Notes: generated from the letters alone by a model not told the origin. DNA of 36,582 bases from Scatosoma sp045124465 (GCA_045124465.1 JBGVLV010000001.1:1-36582); one strand, 5' to 3'. Positions 23,536 to 31,615 are shown, numbered from the stretch's first letter. Translations and numbers: made by a program.

Positions 23536-24282
23536 TTACTTGTCGAAGTTGACGATGGTCGCGAAATCGTTAGCTTTGAGCGACGCGCCGCCAATCAGAC
23601 CGCCGTCGATCTCGGGCATAGCCATAAGCTCTTTGCAGTTGCCTGCGTTCATACTGCCGCCGTACTGGATACGGAGCGCGTCCGCGCACTTCGGGCAGAA
23701 CATTTCGCCGACCGTCTTACGGATAAAGCCGATGGTTTCGTTCGCCTGTTGCGCCGTAGCCGTCTTGCCCGTTCCGATCGCCCATACGGGTTCGTAAGCG
23801 ATGACGATCTTCTTGATATCTTCGATGTCTTTCAAGCCCTCGCGGATCTGCGTGGCGAGTACTTCTTCCGTCTTGCCCGTTTCTCTCTCTTCGAGGGATT
23901 CGCCGACGCAGACGATGGGGGTAAGACCCGCTTTCAAAGCGGTGAGCGTTCTCTTGTTCACCGTTTCGTCCGTTTCGCCGAAATACTGACGGCGTTCGCT
24001 ATGACCGATGATGACGTATTCCACGCCGTATTCGAGCAGCATCGCCGCGGAGATCTCGCCCGTGTACGCGCCTTTTTCCGCGAAGTGTACGTTTTCCGCG
24101 CCGAGTTTGACGTTCGTGCCTTTCAAAGCCTCGCTCACGGCGGGGATATCGATGGCGGGAACGCAAACGACGACGTCGCAATTCGCGTCTTTGACGAGGG
24201 GAGCGATCGCGTTGACGAGCGCTACGCCTTCGGAGGCGGTGTTGTTCATTTTCCAGTTACCTGCGATAATGGGTTTTCTCAT
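23536..24282 (-). CDS. tpiA: Triosephosphate isomerase
   Basis: A 248-residue TIM barrel that interconverts dihydroxyacetone phosphate and glyceraldehyde 3-phosphate. The catalytic Lys11 is in NWKMN, His94 in IIGHSERR and Glu164 in AYEPVWAIGTG. The phosphate-gripping IQYGGSMNAGN and the closing IDGGLIGGASL are present. AGGAG lies eight bases before the ATG. Spacing to pgk upstream is 101 bases and holds a hairpin without a T-run, so all three glycolysis genes probably share the pgk promoter. Confidence 0.98.
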   Translation of the reverse strand: MRKPIIAGNWKMNNTASEGVALVNAIAPLVKDANCDVVVCVPAIDIPAVSEALKGTNVKLGAENVHFAEKGAYTGEISAAMLLEYGVEYVIIGHSERRQYFGETDETVNKRTLTALKAGLTPIVCVGESLEERETGKTEEVLATQIREGLKDIEDIKKIVIAYEPVWAIGTGKTATAQQANETIGFIRKTVGEMFCPKCADALRIQYGGSMNAGNCKELMAMPEIDGGLIGGASLKANDFATIVNFDK

Positions 24283-24338
24283 AATAACTCCTGTTTATAT
24301 TAAAATCTAAAATTTCGTGTAGATATACGTTACAGCGC

Positions 24339-24366
24339 GCAAGGGCGAATATCTCATCGCCCTCGC
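24339..24366 (-). promoter_or_regulatory. Stem-loop in the pgk-tpiA gap
   Basis: GCAAGGGCGA (24339-24348) pairs with TCGCCCTCGC (24357-24366), with one G-T pair and an 8-base loop. No T-run follows on the minus strand. A processing or stability element is likely. Confidence 0.45.
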
Positions 24367-24383
24367 AACCGTTTCGTTACAGA

Positions 24384-25700
24384 TTATTTGTCGTTCAGAC
24401 AAGCGATACCGGGAAGTACCTTGCCCTCGAACAGTTCGAGCGACGCGCCGCCGCCCGTCGAGATGTGGGTCATCTTATCCGCAAAACCGAGCACCTGCAC
24501 CGCCGCCGCGCTGTCGCCGCCGCCGATGATGGTCGTAGCCTTGCCGTATGCGTTCGCAAGCGCCTGCGCGACCGCTTTCGTTCCTTCCGCAAGGATAGGG
24601 TTCTCGAACACGCCCATAGGGCCGTTCCAGATGACGGACTTCGCGTTTGCAACGACTTCCGCGAACATTTTCTTGGTTTCGGGACCGATATCGAGACCCA
24701 TCATATCGTCGGGGATCTCCATAGAGGGAACGACCGTCGTTTCGATGGGAGCGTCGATGGGGTTGGGGAATTCTTTCGCCGCAACGGTGTCTACGGGAAG
24801 AACGAGCTGTTTGCCGAGGGATTCGGCTTTCTGCATCATTTCCTTGCAGTATTCGACCTTTTCGTCGTCCACGAGCGAAGTGCCGATCTTGCCGCCTTTC
24901 GCTTTGATGAAGGTGTAAGCCATACCGCCGCCGATGACGAGCGTGTCGCACTTTTCGAGCAGGTTGGAGATAACGTTGAGCTTATCCGCAACTTTCGCGC
25001 CGCCGAGGATCGCGACGAAGGGGCGCTGGGGATTTTCGAGGGTGTCCGCCATAACGGAGAGTTCCTTCTCGATCAAGAACCCGCAAGCCGCCGTCTTGAC
25101 AAGACCTTCTTCCACGATACCCGCGGTGGAGGCGTGGGAGCGGTGCGCCGTACCGAACGCGTCGTTCACGTATACTTCGCAATAGCTTGCGAGCGCCTGC
25201 ATGAATTCGGGCGTTTTCTTTTCTTCGCCCTTGTGGAAACGCAGGTTTTCAAGGAGCACGCATTCGCCCTCCTTACATGCCGCGACCTTCGCCTTCGCGT
25301 CGTCGCCGATAACGTCGGTCGCGAACGTGACCTTGCCGTCCAAAAGCTCGTTCAGTCTTGCCGCAACGGGCGCGAGCGTGAGTTTTTTCACGTCTTTCTT
25401 CGCCTTTTCGAGCGCCTCGGCGGTAGCCGCCGCTTGTTCGGATTCGGGCAGAGCCGCGATCTTCGCTTTCTCTTTCTTGTTGAGTTCGAGCTTTTCGTCG
25501 AACACGTTGTGGGGCTTGCCCATGTGCGAGCAAAGCACGACTTTCGCGCCTTGTTCCATCAGATATTTGATGGTGGGGAGCGCGCCGACGATACGGTTTT
25601 CGTCCGTGATAACGCCGTCTTTCATAGGTACGTTAAAGTCGCATCTTACGAGGACTTTTTTGCCTTTGACTTCCACGTCTTTTACGGTTTTCTTGTTCAT
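24384..25700 (-). CDS. pgk: Phosphoglycerate kinase with an extra N-domain helix
   Basis: A 438-residue enzyme that makes ATP from 1,3-bisphosphoglycerate. VLVRCDFNVP, VVLCSHMGKP, the conserved AFGTAHRSHAST, the PFVAILGGAKVADKL hinge and the C-terminal IGGGDSAAAV are all present. It is longer than usual (about 395-417) because residues 68-106 hold an extra charged, Ala/Lys/Glu-rich stretch (LNKKEKAKIAALPESEQA is its start) between the HMGKP loop and the LAPVAARL helix. The frame is open far upstream, but the ATG at 25700 is supported by family length and by AAGGAG 11 bases away. It heads the pgk-tpiA-gpmI unit and is divergent from thyA. No gap or eno gene is nearby. Confidence 0.96.
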   Translation of the reverse strand: MNKKTVKDVEVKGKKVLVRCDFNVPMKDGVITDENRIVGALPTIKYLMEQGAKVVLCSHMGKPHNVFDEKLELNKKEKAKIAALPESEQAAATAEALEKAKKDVKKLTLAPVAARLNELLDGKVTFATDVIGDDAKAKVAACKEGECVLLENLRFHKGEEKKTPEFMQALASYCEVYVNDAFGTAHRSHASTAGIVEEGLVKTAACGFLIEKELSVMADTLENPQRPFVAILGGAKVADKLNVISNLLEKCDTLVIGGGMAYTFIKAKGGKIGTSLVDDEKVEYCKEMMQKAESLGKQLVLPVDTVAAKEFPNPIDAPIETTVVPSMEIPDDMMGLDIGPETKKMFAEVVANAKSVIWNGPMGVFENPILAEGTKAVAQALANAYGKATTIIGGGDSAAAVQVLGFADKMTHISTGGGASLELFEGKVLPGIACLNDK

Positions 25701-25742
25701 AGAGTGAGAATTCTCCTTACATATTTTTTTTCGTACGTATAT

Positions 25743-25771
25743 ATAATACCCGTTTTTTTCGATTTTGTCAA
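25743..25771 (-). promoter_or_regulatory. Promoter of pgk-tpiA-gpmI
   Basis: On the minus strand: perfect TTGACA (25771-25766), 17-base spacer, TATTAT (25748-25743). The leader to the pgk ATG is about 37 bases. Confidence 0.9.
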
Positions 25772-25840
25772 CGTTTTGGAAAAATAATCCGAAAAAAGAT
25801 TTTGTTTTCACGGAAATTTCCCGATTTTTTCTTCCAACCG

Positions 25841-25870
25841 TTGACGGGAGGGGGAAAAGTATGTTATAAT
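25841..25870 (+). promoter_or_regulatory. Promoter of thyA-folA
   Basis: TTGACG (25841-25846), an 18-base spacer and perfect TATAAT (25865-25870). The start is expected near 25877, before the thyA ATG at 25904. It is divergent from the pgk promoter, with about 70 bases between the two -35 boxes. Confidence 0.85.
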
Positions 25871-25903
25871 AGTTCTCGAAAAACAAAAAGGCGGTGCAGA
25901 CGA

Positions 25904-26734
25904 ATGAGCAGAGCGGACGATATTTTCGCGCAGAATATGCAAGACATTATGGACAACGGTTTTTGGGACACGGAACTTAACGTGCGCCCCAAATGGGAGG
26001 ACGGCGCACCCGCGCATACCGTGAAAAAATTCGGTATCGTCAATCGCTACGATCTGCAAAAGGAATTTCCCATTCTCACTTTGCGGCGTACGGCGTTCAA
26101 GTCCTGCGTGGACGAGTTGCTTTGGATATGGCAGAAAAAGAGCAACAATATCCGCGACCTCAAATCGCATATCTGGGATTCGTGGGCGGACGAAACGGGC
26201 AGTATCGGCAAGGCGTACGGCTATCAGCTCGGCGTGAAACACAAATACAAAGAGGGCGAATTCGATCAGGTGGACAGGGTGCTGTACGATCTCAAACACA
26301 ACCCCGCCAGCCGCCGCATTATGACGAATATCTATAACTTCCAAGACCTGCACGAAATGAACCTGTACCCTTGCGCGTACTCGATGACGTTCAACGTTTC
26401 GGGCGATACTTTGAACGGTATCCTCAATCAGCGTTCCAACGATATGCTGACGGCGAACAACTGGAACGTGGTGCAGTACGCGGTGCTTTTGATAATGTTC
26501 GCGCAGGTATCGGGACTCAAAGCGGGCGAGCTTGTGCACGTGATCGCCGACGCGCATATCTACGATCGGCATATCCCCATCGTGAAAGAGGTGCTTTCCA
26601 AGCCCCGTCACGCCGCGCCCAAGCTTATCGTCGATCCGAACGTGACCGACTTTTACGACTTTACGGTGGACAGTTTCAAACTCGTGGACTACGAATACGA
26701 AACGTTGGAAACGAAAATACCCGTAGCCATCTGA
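25904..26734 (+). CDS. thyA: Thymidylate synthase (ThyA), diverged active-site surround
   Basis: A 276-residue enzyme that methylates dUMP to dTMP with methylenetetrahydrofolate. The phosphate-binding Arg pair is in NPASRRIM (R137-R138), the nucleophile is Cys157 in LYPCAYSMTF, QRSNDML (176-182) provides further phosphate contacts and the C-terminal HVIADAHIYDRH binds the ribose. The usual PPCH...QF around the Cys reads YPCAYSMTF, and the usual LGxPFNIAxY reads LTANNWNVVQY. I recall a clostridial/phage ThyA clade with similar changes. The open frame begins upstream at 25802; ATG 25904 is chosen because it follows the promoter. folA begins 15 bases downstream. Confidence 0.93.
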   Translation: MSRADDIFAQNMQDIMDNGFWDTELNVRPKWEDGAPAHTVKKFGIVNRYDLQKEFPILTLRRTAFKSCVDELLWIWQKKSNNIRDLKSHIWDSWADETGSIGKAYGYQLGVKHKYKEGEFDQVDRVLYDLKHNPASRRIMTNIYNFQDLHEMNLYPCAYSMTFNVSGDTLNGILNQRSNDMLTANNWNVVQYAVLLIMFAQVSGLKAGELVHVIADAHIYDRHIPIVKEVLSKPRHAAPKLIVDPNVTDFYDFTVDSFKLVDYEYETLETKIPVAI

Positions 26735-26749
26735 TATAAGGAGAATTTT

Positions 26750-27250
26750 ATGATACGCGCTATCGTACACGCCGACAGGGAATGGGGGATAGGCAAGGAC
26801 AACGATATGATGTTTTCCCTGCCCAAGGATATGAAATTTTTCCGCGAAACGACGAGCGGACATACCGTCGTTTTAGGCGGCAACACGCTCCGTTCTTTCC
26901 CGAACGGGAAACCTTTGAAAAACCGCGTCAACATCGTGCTTTCGAGGGGGCAGGTACGCGACGACTGCATTATCGTCCGCGATTTTGAAACGCTCAAAGC
27001 GGAGATGAAAAAGCGGGAAAACGAGGACATTTACGTCGTGGGCGGCGGCGCGGTGTATAAAGAACTTTTGCCCTATTGCCACGAGGCGTTGGTGACCAAG
27101 GTGGACGCGGTCGGCGGCGCGACGGTGTTTTTCCCCGATCTCGACAAGGACGGAAATTTCGTTTGCGTGGACGAGGGCGAACGGATCGAGGACAACGGGT
27201 ACACCGTTCGGTTCACGAGATACAAAAATAACGGAGTAAGACCGCTTTGA
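26750..27250 (+). CDS. folA: Dihydrofolate reductase
   Basis: A 166-residue enzyme that regenerates tetrahydrofolate from the dihydrofolate made by ThyA. The N-terminal IVHADREWGIGKDNDMMFSLPKDMKFF contains the Met20-type loop, with the substrate-binding acidic residue (Asp27-like) in LPKDMKFF. VVLGGNTLRSFP binds NADPH. IYVVGGGAVYKELLPY is the conserved GGG nicotinamide site, and the C-terminal strands end YTVRFTRYKNN. AAGGAG precedes the ATG. It is cotranscribed with thyA and ends in a terminator. Confidence 0.96.
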   Translation: MIRAIVHADREWGIGKDNDMMFSLPKDMKFFRETTSGHTVVLGGNTLRSFPNGKPLKNRVNIVLSRGQVRDDCIIVRDFETLKAEMKKRENEDIYVVGGGAVYKELLPYCHEALVTKVDAVGGATVFFPDLDKDGNFVCVDEGERIEDNGYTVRFTRYKNNGVRPL

Positions 27251-27268
27251 TCGGAACGGAAAAGAAGT

Positions 27269-27305
27269 TCCCGCGCGTCGAAAGGACGGTTCGCGGGATT
27301 TTTTT
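27269..27305 (+). terminator. Terminator of thyA-folA
   Basis: TCCCGCG (27269-27275) pairs with CGCGGGA (27292-27298), with an inner CGTC/GACG stem, followed by TTTTTTT. Confidence 0.9.
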
Positions 27306-27347
27306 GTATTTTTAGAGAAAAATATTCTCGCGCGGGCGTGTTTTTTC

Positions 27348-27376
27348 TTGTCATTCGCGTGAAAAAGTATTAAAAT
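27348..27376 (+). promoter_or_regulatory. Promoter of typA
   Basis: TTGTCA (27348-27353), a 17-base spacer and TAAAAT (27371-27376), five of six at each box. AAGGAG follows at 27402 and the GTG start at 27419. Confidence 0.7.
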
Positions 27377-27418
27377 AATTAAGTTAAAAAGTTTAAAACG
27401 TAAGGAGCATTTACCAAA

Positions 27419-29245
27419 GTGATCAGAAACGATTTGAGAAACGTGGCGATCATCGCGCACGTAGACCACGGCAAGACGACGCTCGTCAACGAAATGTTGG
27501 CGCAGGGCGGGGTATTCCGCGAAAATCAACAGGTACAGGACAGAGTTATGGACTCGGGCGATCTCGAACGGGAACGCGGCATCACCATACTCGCAAAGAA
27601 CACGTCCGCGCATTATAAGGGCGTGAAGATAAACATCGTCGATACGCCCGGTCACGCCGACTTCTCGGGCGAGGTGGAACGCGTTCTCAAAATGGTGAAC
27701 GGCGCGCTCATTCTCGTGGACGCGGCGGAAGGTCCGCTCCCGCAGACCCGTTTCGTTATGCAAAAGGCGTTGGCGTTGGGGCTTAAAACCATCATCGTCA
27801 TCAATAAAGTGGACCGTCCCGACGCGCGTATCGCGGAGGTCGTGGAGGAAATGCAGCTTTTGATGATGGACCTCGACGCGACGGACGAGCAACTCGACAG
27901 TCCCATCGTCTACTGTTGCGGACGGCAGGGTACGGCGTCGCTCACGCCCGATAAGCAAGAACCCAACCTCGATCCGCTTTTCGATACCATTCTGGAAACC
28001 ATTCCCCCTATGGATATGGACGTGGACGGCGCGGGACAACTGCTCGTTTCCTGTATCGATTACAGCGAGTTCGTCGGCCGTATCGGTATCGGCCGTATCG
28101 AACGCGGCGTGATCCGCGCGAACGAACCCGTTTCCGTTTGCAATTTCAACGAACCCAAGGTACGCACGAACTGCAAGATCGTCAACCTCTATCAGATCGA
28201 GGGTCTGGAACGGGTACCCGTAACGGAGGCGAAAGCGGGCGACATCGTCGTATTCTCGGGGATCGACGGTCTGAATATCGGCGATACGGTCTGCGAACCG
28301 TCCAAGGTCGAACCCGTGCAATTCGTCAAGATCGAAGACCCGACGGTGGAAATGACCTTCTCCGTCAACGACAGCCCGTTCGCGGGGAAAGAGGGTAAGT
28401 TCGTCACCACCCGTCAGCTCCGCGACAGACTGTATAAGGAATTGCTCCGCGACGTATCGTTGCGAGTCAACGACACCGACTCGGCGGACAGTTTCCGCGT
28501 TTGCGGCAGAGGGGAAATGCACCTCTCCATTCTCATCGAAACGATGCGCCGCGAAGGGTACGAGTTCCAGGTATCCACGCCCAAAGTGCTGTATAAAGAC
28601 ATAGACGGCGTGCGCCACGAACCCATCGAACGTTTCGTCGCGGACGTGCCCGAAGATATGACGGGACCCGTGTTCTCGGCGATGGGCAACCGCAAGGGCA
28701 ACCTCATTCAGATGACGGCGATCGGCAACCGTATGCGCCTCGAATTCACCGTTCCTTCCCGCGGACTGTTCGGGTATAAGAGCGAGTTTTTGACGGATAC
28801 GAAAGGACAGGGTATTATGAACACCATCTTCTATTCGTACGAACCGTACAAAGGGGATATGCAACGCCGTAACACGGGTTCGCTCGTCGCGCACGAAACG
28901 GGCGAGGCGGTGGCGTACGGCTTGTTCAACGCGCAGGGCAGAGGTACGCTGTTCGTAACGCCCGGTACGCCCGTGTATCAGGGTATGGTCGTGGGTTATA
29001 CCAACCTCGCCGACGACATCAACGTGAACGTTTGCAAGACCAAGCACCTGACGAATACCCGTTCGTCGAACAGCGACGACGCGCTCACACTCATTCCCGT
29101 CAGCAAGATGAGCCTCGAAGAGTGCCTTGAATTTATCGCGGACGACGAACTTCTGGAAGTCACGCCCAAGAGCCTGCGTATCCGCAAGCGTATTCTGGAC
29201 AGCGAACTTCGCGCGAAAGCGAGATCGAAAGAAAAGAACAAATAA
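27419..29245 (+). CDS. typA: Ribosome-associated GTPase TypA/BipA
   Basis: A 608-residue translational GTPase related to EF-G and LepA, linked to 50S assembly and stress growth. The G1 motif is AHVDHGKTT (13-21), G2 is in RERGITI, G3 is DTPGHADF and G4 is NKVD. The C-terminal TypA-specific domain has GRGEMHLSILIETMRREGYEF, PSRGLFGYKSEFLTDTKGQGIMN and KTKHLTNTRSSNSDDALTLIP (in parts). Length is typical. The start is GTG at 27419, giving MIRNDLRNVAIIAHVDHGK, which matches the family N-terminus. It has its own promoter and a terminator downstream. Confidence 0.97.
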   Translation: MIRNDLRNVAIIAHVDHGKTTLVNEMLAQGGVFRENQQVQDRVMDSGDLERERGITILAKNTSAHYKGVKINIVDTPGHADFSGEVERVLKMVNGALILVDAAEGPLPQTRFVMQKALALGLKTIIVINKVDRPDARIAEVVEEMQLLMMDLDATDEQLDSPIVYCCGRQGTASLTPDKQEPNLDPLFDTILETIPPMDMDVDGAGQLLVSCIDYSEFVGRIGIGRIERGVIRANEPVSVCNFNEPKVRTNCKIVNLYQIEGLERVPVTEAKAGDIVVFSGIDGLNIGDTVCEPSKVEPVQFVKIEDPTVEMTFSVNDSPFAGKEGKFVTTRQLRDRLYKELLRDVSLRVNDTDSADSFRVCGRGEMHLSILIETMRREGYEFQVSTPKVLYKDIDGVRHEPIERFVADVPEDMTGPVFSAMGNRKGNLIQMTAIGNRMRLEFTVPSRGLFGYKSEFLTDTKGQGIMNTIFYSYEPYKGDMQRRNTGSLVAHETGEAVAYGLFNAQGRGTLFVTPGTPVYQGMVVGYTNLADDINVNVCKTKHLTNTRSSNSDDALTLIPVSKMSLEECLEFIADDELLEVTPKSLRIRKRILDSELRAKARSKEKNK

Positions 29246-29261
29246 CAAACGAGGGAAAAGC

Positions 29262-29287
29262 CGTCCGAAAATTCGGGCGACTTTTTT
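29262..29287 (+). terminator. Terminator of typA
   Basis: CGTCCGA pairs with TCGGGCG (one G-T pair), loop AAAT, followed by ACTTTTTTG. It lies 16 bases after the stop codon. Confidence 0.8.
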
Positions 29288-29339
29288 GAAAAGGCGCGGT
29301 CAAACGCAACAAAACGGGAGTTTGTGTTGTTTAATATAA

Positions 29340-29471
29340 GGTAAGGCGGAAGAAACGCTTGCGGCCGCTCGCCAGACGATGGAACGGGCGATCGCGGACG
29401 CGGAAACGGCGGCAAAGACCGCGCTCAAACAAAAGAAAGAAGAACTTTTGGAAAAATATAAGCAAAAGTAA
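29340..29471 (+). pseudogene. 3' remnant of an unidentified helical-protein gene
   Basis: A 43-codon stretch bounded by an upstream in-frame stop (TAA 29337-29339) and a TAA at 29469. It reads GKAEETLAAARQTMERAIAD and continues through TAAKTALKQKKEELLEKYKQK. It is an amphipathic, Ala/Lys/Glu-rich helix like the end of a coiled-coil protein. The only in-frame ATG (29379) has no ribosome binding site. A terminator follows 21 bases later, as after a normal gene. The parent family is not recognisable. Confidence 0.5.
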
Positions 29472-29491
29472 ACTTTCCGCATTTGATAAAG

Positions 29492-29531
29492 AAGACTTGT
29501 CCAAAGGGAAAACTTCGGGCAAGTCTTTTAT
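29492..29531 (+). terminator. Terminator after the gene remnant
   Basis: AAGACTTGTCC pairs with GGGCAAGTCTT (11 bp including one G-T pair) and is followed by TTATTATA. It probably served the gene whose 3' end survives upstream. Confidence 0.7.
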
Positions 29532-29683
29532 TATATATAATATAAGGAAGTGTATAGAGGTATAAAAACACGGAAAAACGGCAATAAACGGACGGAAAAT
29601 AAGGGGCGCGTATTCCGAAAACGGGAAAATATGCGCGTTTTTCGAAAAAATTCAAAAAATTTTGAAAAATTTCGTTCAAACGC
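29532..29683. other. AT-rich spacer before the S10 promoter
   Basis: I see no gene or hairpin of note here. The last 60 bases are rich in A and T tracts phased near the -35, which could act as an UP element or bent DNA for the ribosomal promoter. Confidence 0.4.
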
Positions 29684-29712
29684 TTGACACGGGGTTGCAA
29701 ATTTGGTATTAT
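29684..29712 (+). promoter_or_regulatory. Distal promoter (P1) of the S10 operon
   Basis: Perfect TTGACA (29684-29689), 17-base spacer and TATTAT (29707-29712), preceded by A/T tracts. The predicted leader to rpsJ is about 245 bases. Confidence 0.9.
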
Positions 29713-29718
29713 AGTTAG

Positions 29719-29963
29719 GCTGTGTAATAACGCGGTGTATGGGTTGATGCGGGAAGTTACTGAAATTTCAAGGCAAAAGCCGCCCTGACAGATAATTTCC
29801 GTTGACAAAAGTGGGACTTGATTCCTGCGACTAACCGAGGCTTTGCGTAAAAACGCTCGGTATCGAAACGAGAGTTTTTAATTTTGCGTAAGACCTCGAT
29901 ACACACGGGTGAGTTGACACGGTAAATAAAATGTTAGTATAAACGGTAAAAGGAGTAACACAA
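29719..29963 (+). promoter_or_regulatory. Structured 5' leader of the S10 operon
   Basis: The leader can fold into at least two elements. P1: GGAAGTTA (29752-29759) with TAATTTCC (29793-29800), enclosing GGC/GCC at 29772-29781. P2: ACCGA (29834-29838) with TCGGT (29857-29861), containing a GCGT/ACGC hairpin with an AAAA loop and a 6-base bulge. A competing CTCG/CGAG pair (29856-29859 with 29869-29872) is followed by AGTTTTTAATTTT and could be an attenuator. L4-type feedback is known for S10 leaders in enterobacteria, but this leader does not resemble a known class to me. Confidence 0.5.
29914..29943 (+). promoter_or_regulatory. Proximal promoter (P2) of the S10 operon
   Basis: Perfect TTGACA (29914-29919), an 18-base spacer and TATAAA (29938-29943), just before the rpsJ ribosome binding site. 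A transcript from here would bypass the whole structured leader. Confidence 0.6.
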
Positions 29964-30263
29964 ATGGCAGTACAGAAAATCAGAATCAAGTTGGCGGCGT
30001 ACGACCACGAACTCGTTGACGAGGCGGCAAGCCGCATCGTGGAAACGATGAAGAAGAGCGGAGCAAAGATCTCCGGTCCTATCCCCCTTCCCACGGAAAG
30101 AGAGATCGTAACGATCCTTCGTTCCCCGCACAAGTATAAGGATTCCCGCGAACAGTTCGAAATGAGAACGTACAAGAGAATCATCGACATCTATTCCCCC
30201 AACGCGAAGCTGCTCGATTCCATTCACCTCCCCGCAGGCGTGGACATCAAGATCAAGCTTTGA
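29964..30263 (+). CDS. rpsJ: 30S ribosomal protein S10
   Basis: A 99-residue S10 of the 30S head, which in other bacteria also pairs with NusB in antitermination. The family sequence is unmistakable (KIRIKLAAYDHELVDEAASR, GPIPLPTEREI, SPHKYKDSREQFEMRTYKR in parts, and the C-terminal LPAGVDIKIKL). AAAGGAG precedes the ATG. It is the first gene of the operon; a 77-base gap with a weak hairpin separates it from rplC. Confidence 0.99.
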   Translation: MAVQKIRIKLAAYDHELVDEAASRIVETMKKSGAKISGPIPLPTEREIVTILRSPHKYKDSREQFEMRTYKRIIDIYSPNAKLLDSIHLPAGVDIKIKL

Positions 30264-30340
30264 TCGGGAAATAACTAATCAGCCGAGAAATACTTTTAAA
30301 GGTATTCGAGATAAAAAAATTTAAGGAGTGAACTTTATCA

Positions 30341-30976
30341 ATGAATAAAGCAATCATCGGTCGCAAAGTTGGAATGACCCAACTGTTTGCAGAAGACGGG
30401 AAGTTGATCCCCGTCACGGTAGTGGAGGCAGGTCCCTGCCCCGTAGTGCAGGTAAAGACGGTGGAGAAAGACGGTTATGCGGCTTTGAAACTCGGATTTA
30501 TCGAAACGAGCGAAAAAGCGCTTACCAAACCCGAACTCGGACAGTACAAGAAAGCGGGCGTTAAACCCCACAAAGTGCTTAAAGAGATCAGAGTGGCGAA
30601 CGCGGAAACGTACGAAGTCGGCGCGGAGCTGAAAGCGGACGTGTTCGCGGCAGGGGACAAGGTAGACGTATCGGGCGTGACGAAAGGTCACGGGTTCACG
30701 GGCGTAATCAAGAGATGGAATCAACAGAGATTGAAGATGACGCACGGTACCGGCCCCGTACACAGAGAACCCGGTTCTATGGGTTCCATCAGCTCCCCTT
30801 CGAGAGTTTTCAAGAACAAACACCTCGCAGGTCAGTACGGTGTGGAAAACGTAACCATTCAGAACCTTGAAGTCGTCAAGGTAGACCTGAACAGAAACGC
30901 GATCCTCATCAAAGGCGCTATCCCCGGACCCAAAGGTAGCATCGTTACCATTTCGGACAGCGTGAAGAGCAAATAA
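30341..30976 (+). CDS. rplC: 50S ribosomal protein L3
   Basis: A 211-residue L3, an early 23S rRNA assembly protein near the peptidyl transferase centre. It starts MNKAIIGRKVGMTQLFAEDG. The central loop KGHGFTGVIKRWNQQRLKMTHG and GSMGSISSPSRVFKNKHLAGQYG (in parts) carry the residues that approach the catalytic centre, including the Gln that is methylated in some bacteria. AAGGAG lies upstream. rplD follows after 15 bases. Confidence 0.99.
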   Translation: MNKAIIGRKVGMTQLFAEDGKLIPVTVVEAGPCPVVQVKTVEKDGYAALKLGFIETSEKALTKPELGQYKKAGVKPHKVLKEIRVANAETYEVGAELKADVFAAGDKVDVSGVTKGHGFTGVIKRWNQQRLKMTHGTGPVHREPGSMGSISSPSRVFKNKHLAGQYGVENVTIQNLEVVKVDLNRNAILIKGAIPGPKGSIVTISDSVKSK

Positions 30977-30991
30977 GGAGAGTGAATACAA

Positions 30992-31615
30992 ATGGCGGCT
31001 ATTAAAGTATTGAATATGAGCGGCGCGGAAGTCGGCGAGATCGAACTGAACGACAACGTATTCGGCGTCGAATATAAAGAATCTTTGATTCATCAGGCAG
31101 TCGTGACCCGTCTTGCAAACGAAAGACAGGGTACGAAATCCACCCTCACGAGAACGGAAGTAAGAGGCGGCGGTATCAAACCCTGGCGTCAAAAGGGCAC
31201 GGGTCGCGCCCGTCAAGGTTCCATTCGCGCACCGCAATGGATCAAGGGCGGCGTAGTGTTCGCACCCAAGTCCCGCGACTTCTCGAAGAAGATGAACGAT
31301 AAGGCAAAGAAAGCGGCGCTTTACTCGGCGCTTTCCAAGAAGGTAGCGGACGGCGAATTCATCGTCGTAGACGAGCTTAAAGTTTCCGCTCCCAAGACGA
31401 AGGAAATGGCGGCGTTCGCAAAAGCGCTCGGACTGAACAAGTCCGCGATCGTAGTTATGGATAACGACGATATCAACGTGATCCGCGCGGCGGCGAACCT
31501 TCCCAAACTTGCGACGTTGCCTTTGGCGCAGCTTAGCACCTACGAAGTCGTTGCGAATAACAAAGTGGTTATGACGAAAGCGGCTGTCGAGAAATTCCAG
31601 GAGGTAAACGCGTAA
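30992..31615 (+). CDS. rplD: 50S ribosomal protein L4
   Basis: A 207-residue L4 that lines the exit tunnel through its long loop RTEVRGGGIKPWRQKGTGRARQGS (in parts). In E. coli L4 also represses its own operon through the S10 leader; whether that holds here is unknown. Its stop shares a base with the next start (TAATG), and the last codons (CAGGAGGTA) provide the Shine-Dalgarno site for rplW. Confidence 0.98.
   Translation: MAAIKVLNMSGAEVGEIELNDNVFGVEYKESLIHQAVVTRLANERQGTKSTLTRTEVRGGGIKPWRQKGTGRARQGSIRAPQWIKGGVVFAPKSRDFSKKMNDKAKKAALYSALSKKVADGEFIVVDELKVSAPKTKEMAAFAKALGLNKSAIVVMDNDDINVIRAAANLPKLATLPLAQLSTYEVVANNKVVMTKAAVEKFQEVNA

Noticed and set aside
29747..29788. Leader peptide MREVTEISRQKPP in the S10 leader
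   Set aside because: The ATG has no ribosome binding site and the codons overlap a predicted stem; nothing marks it as translated.
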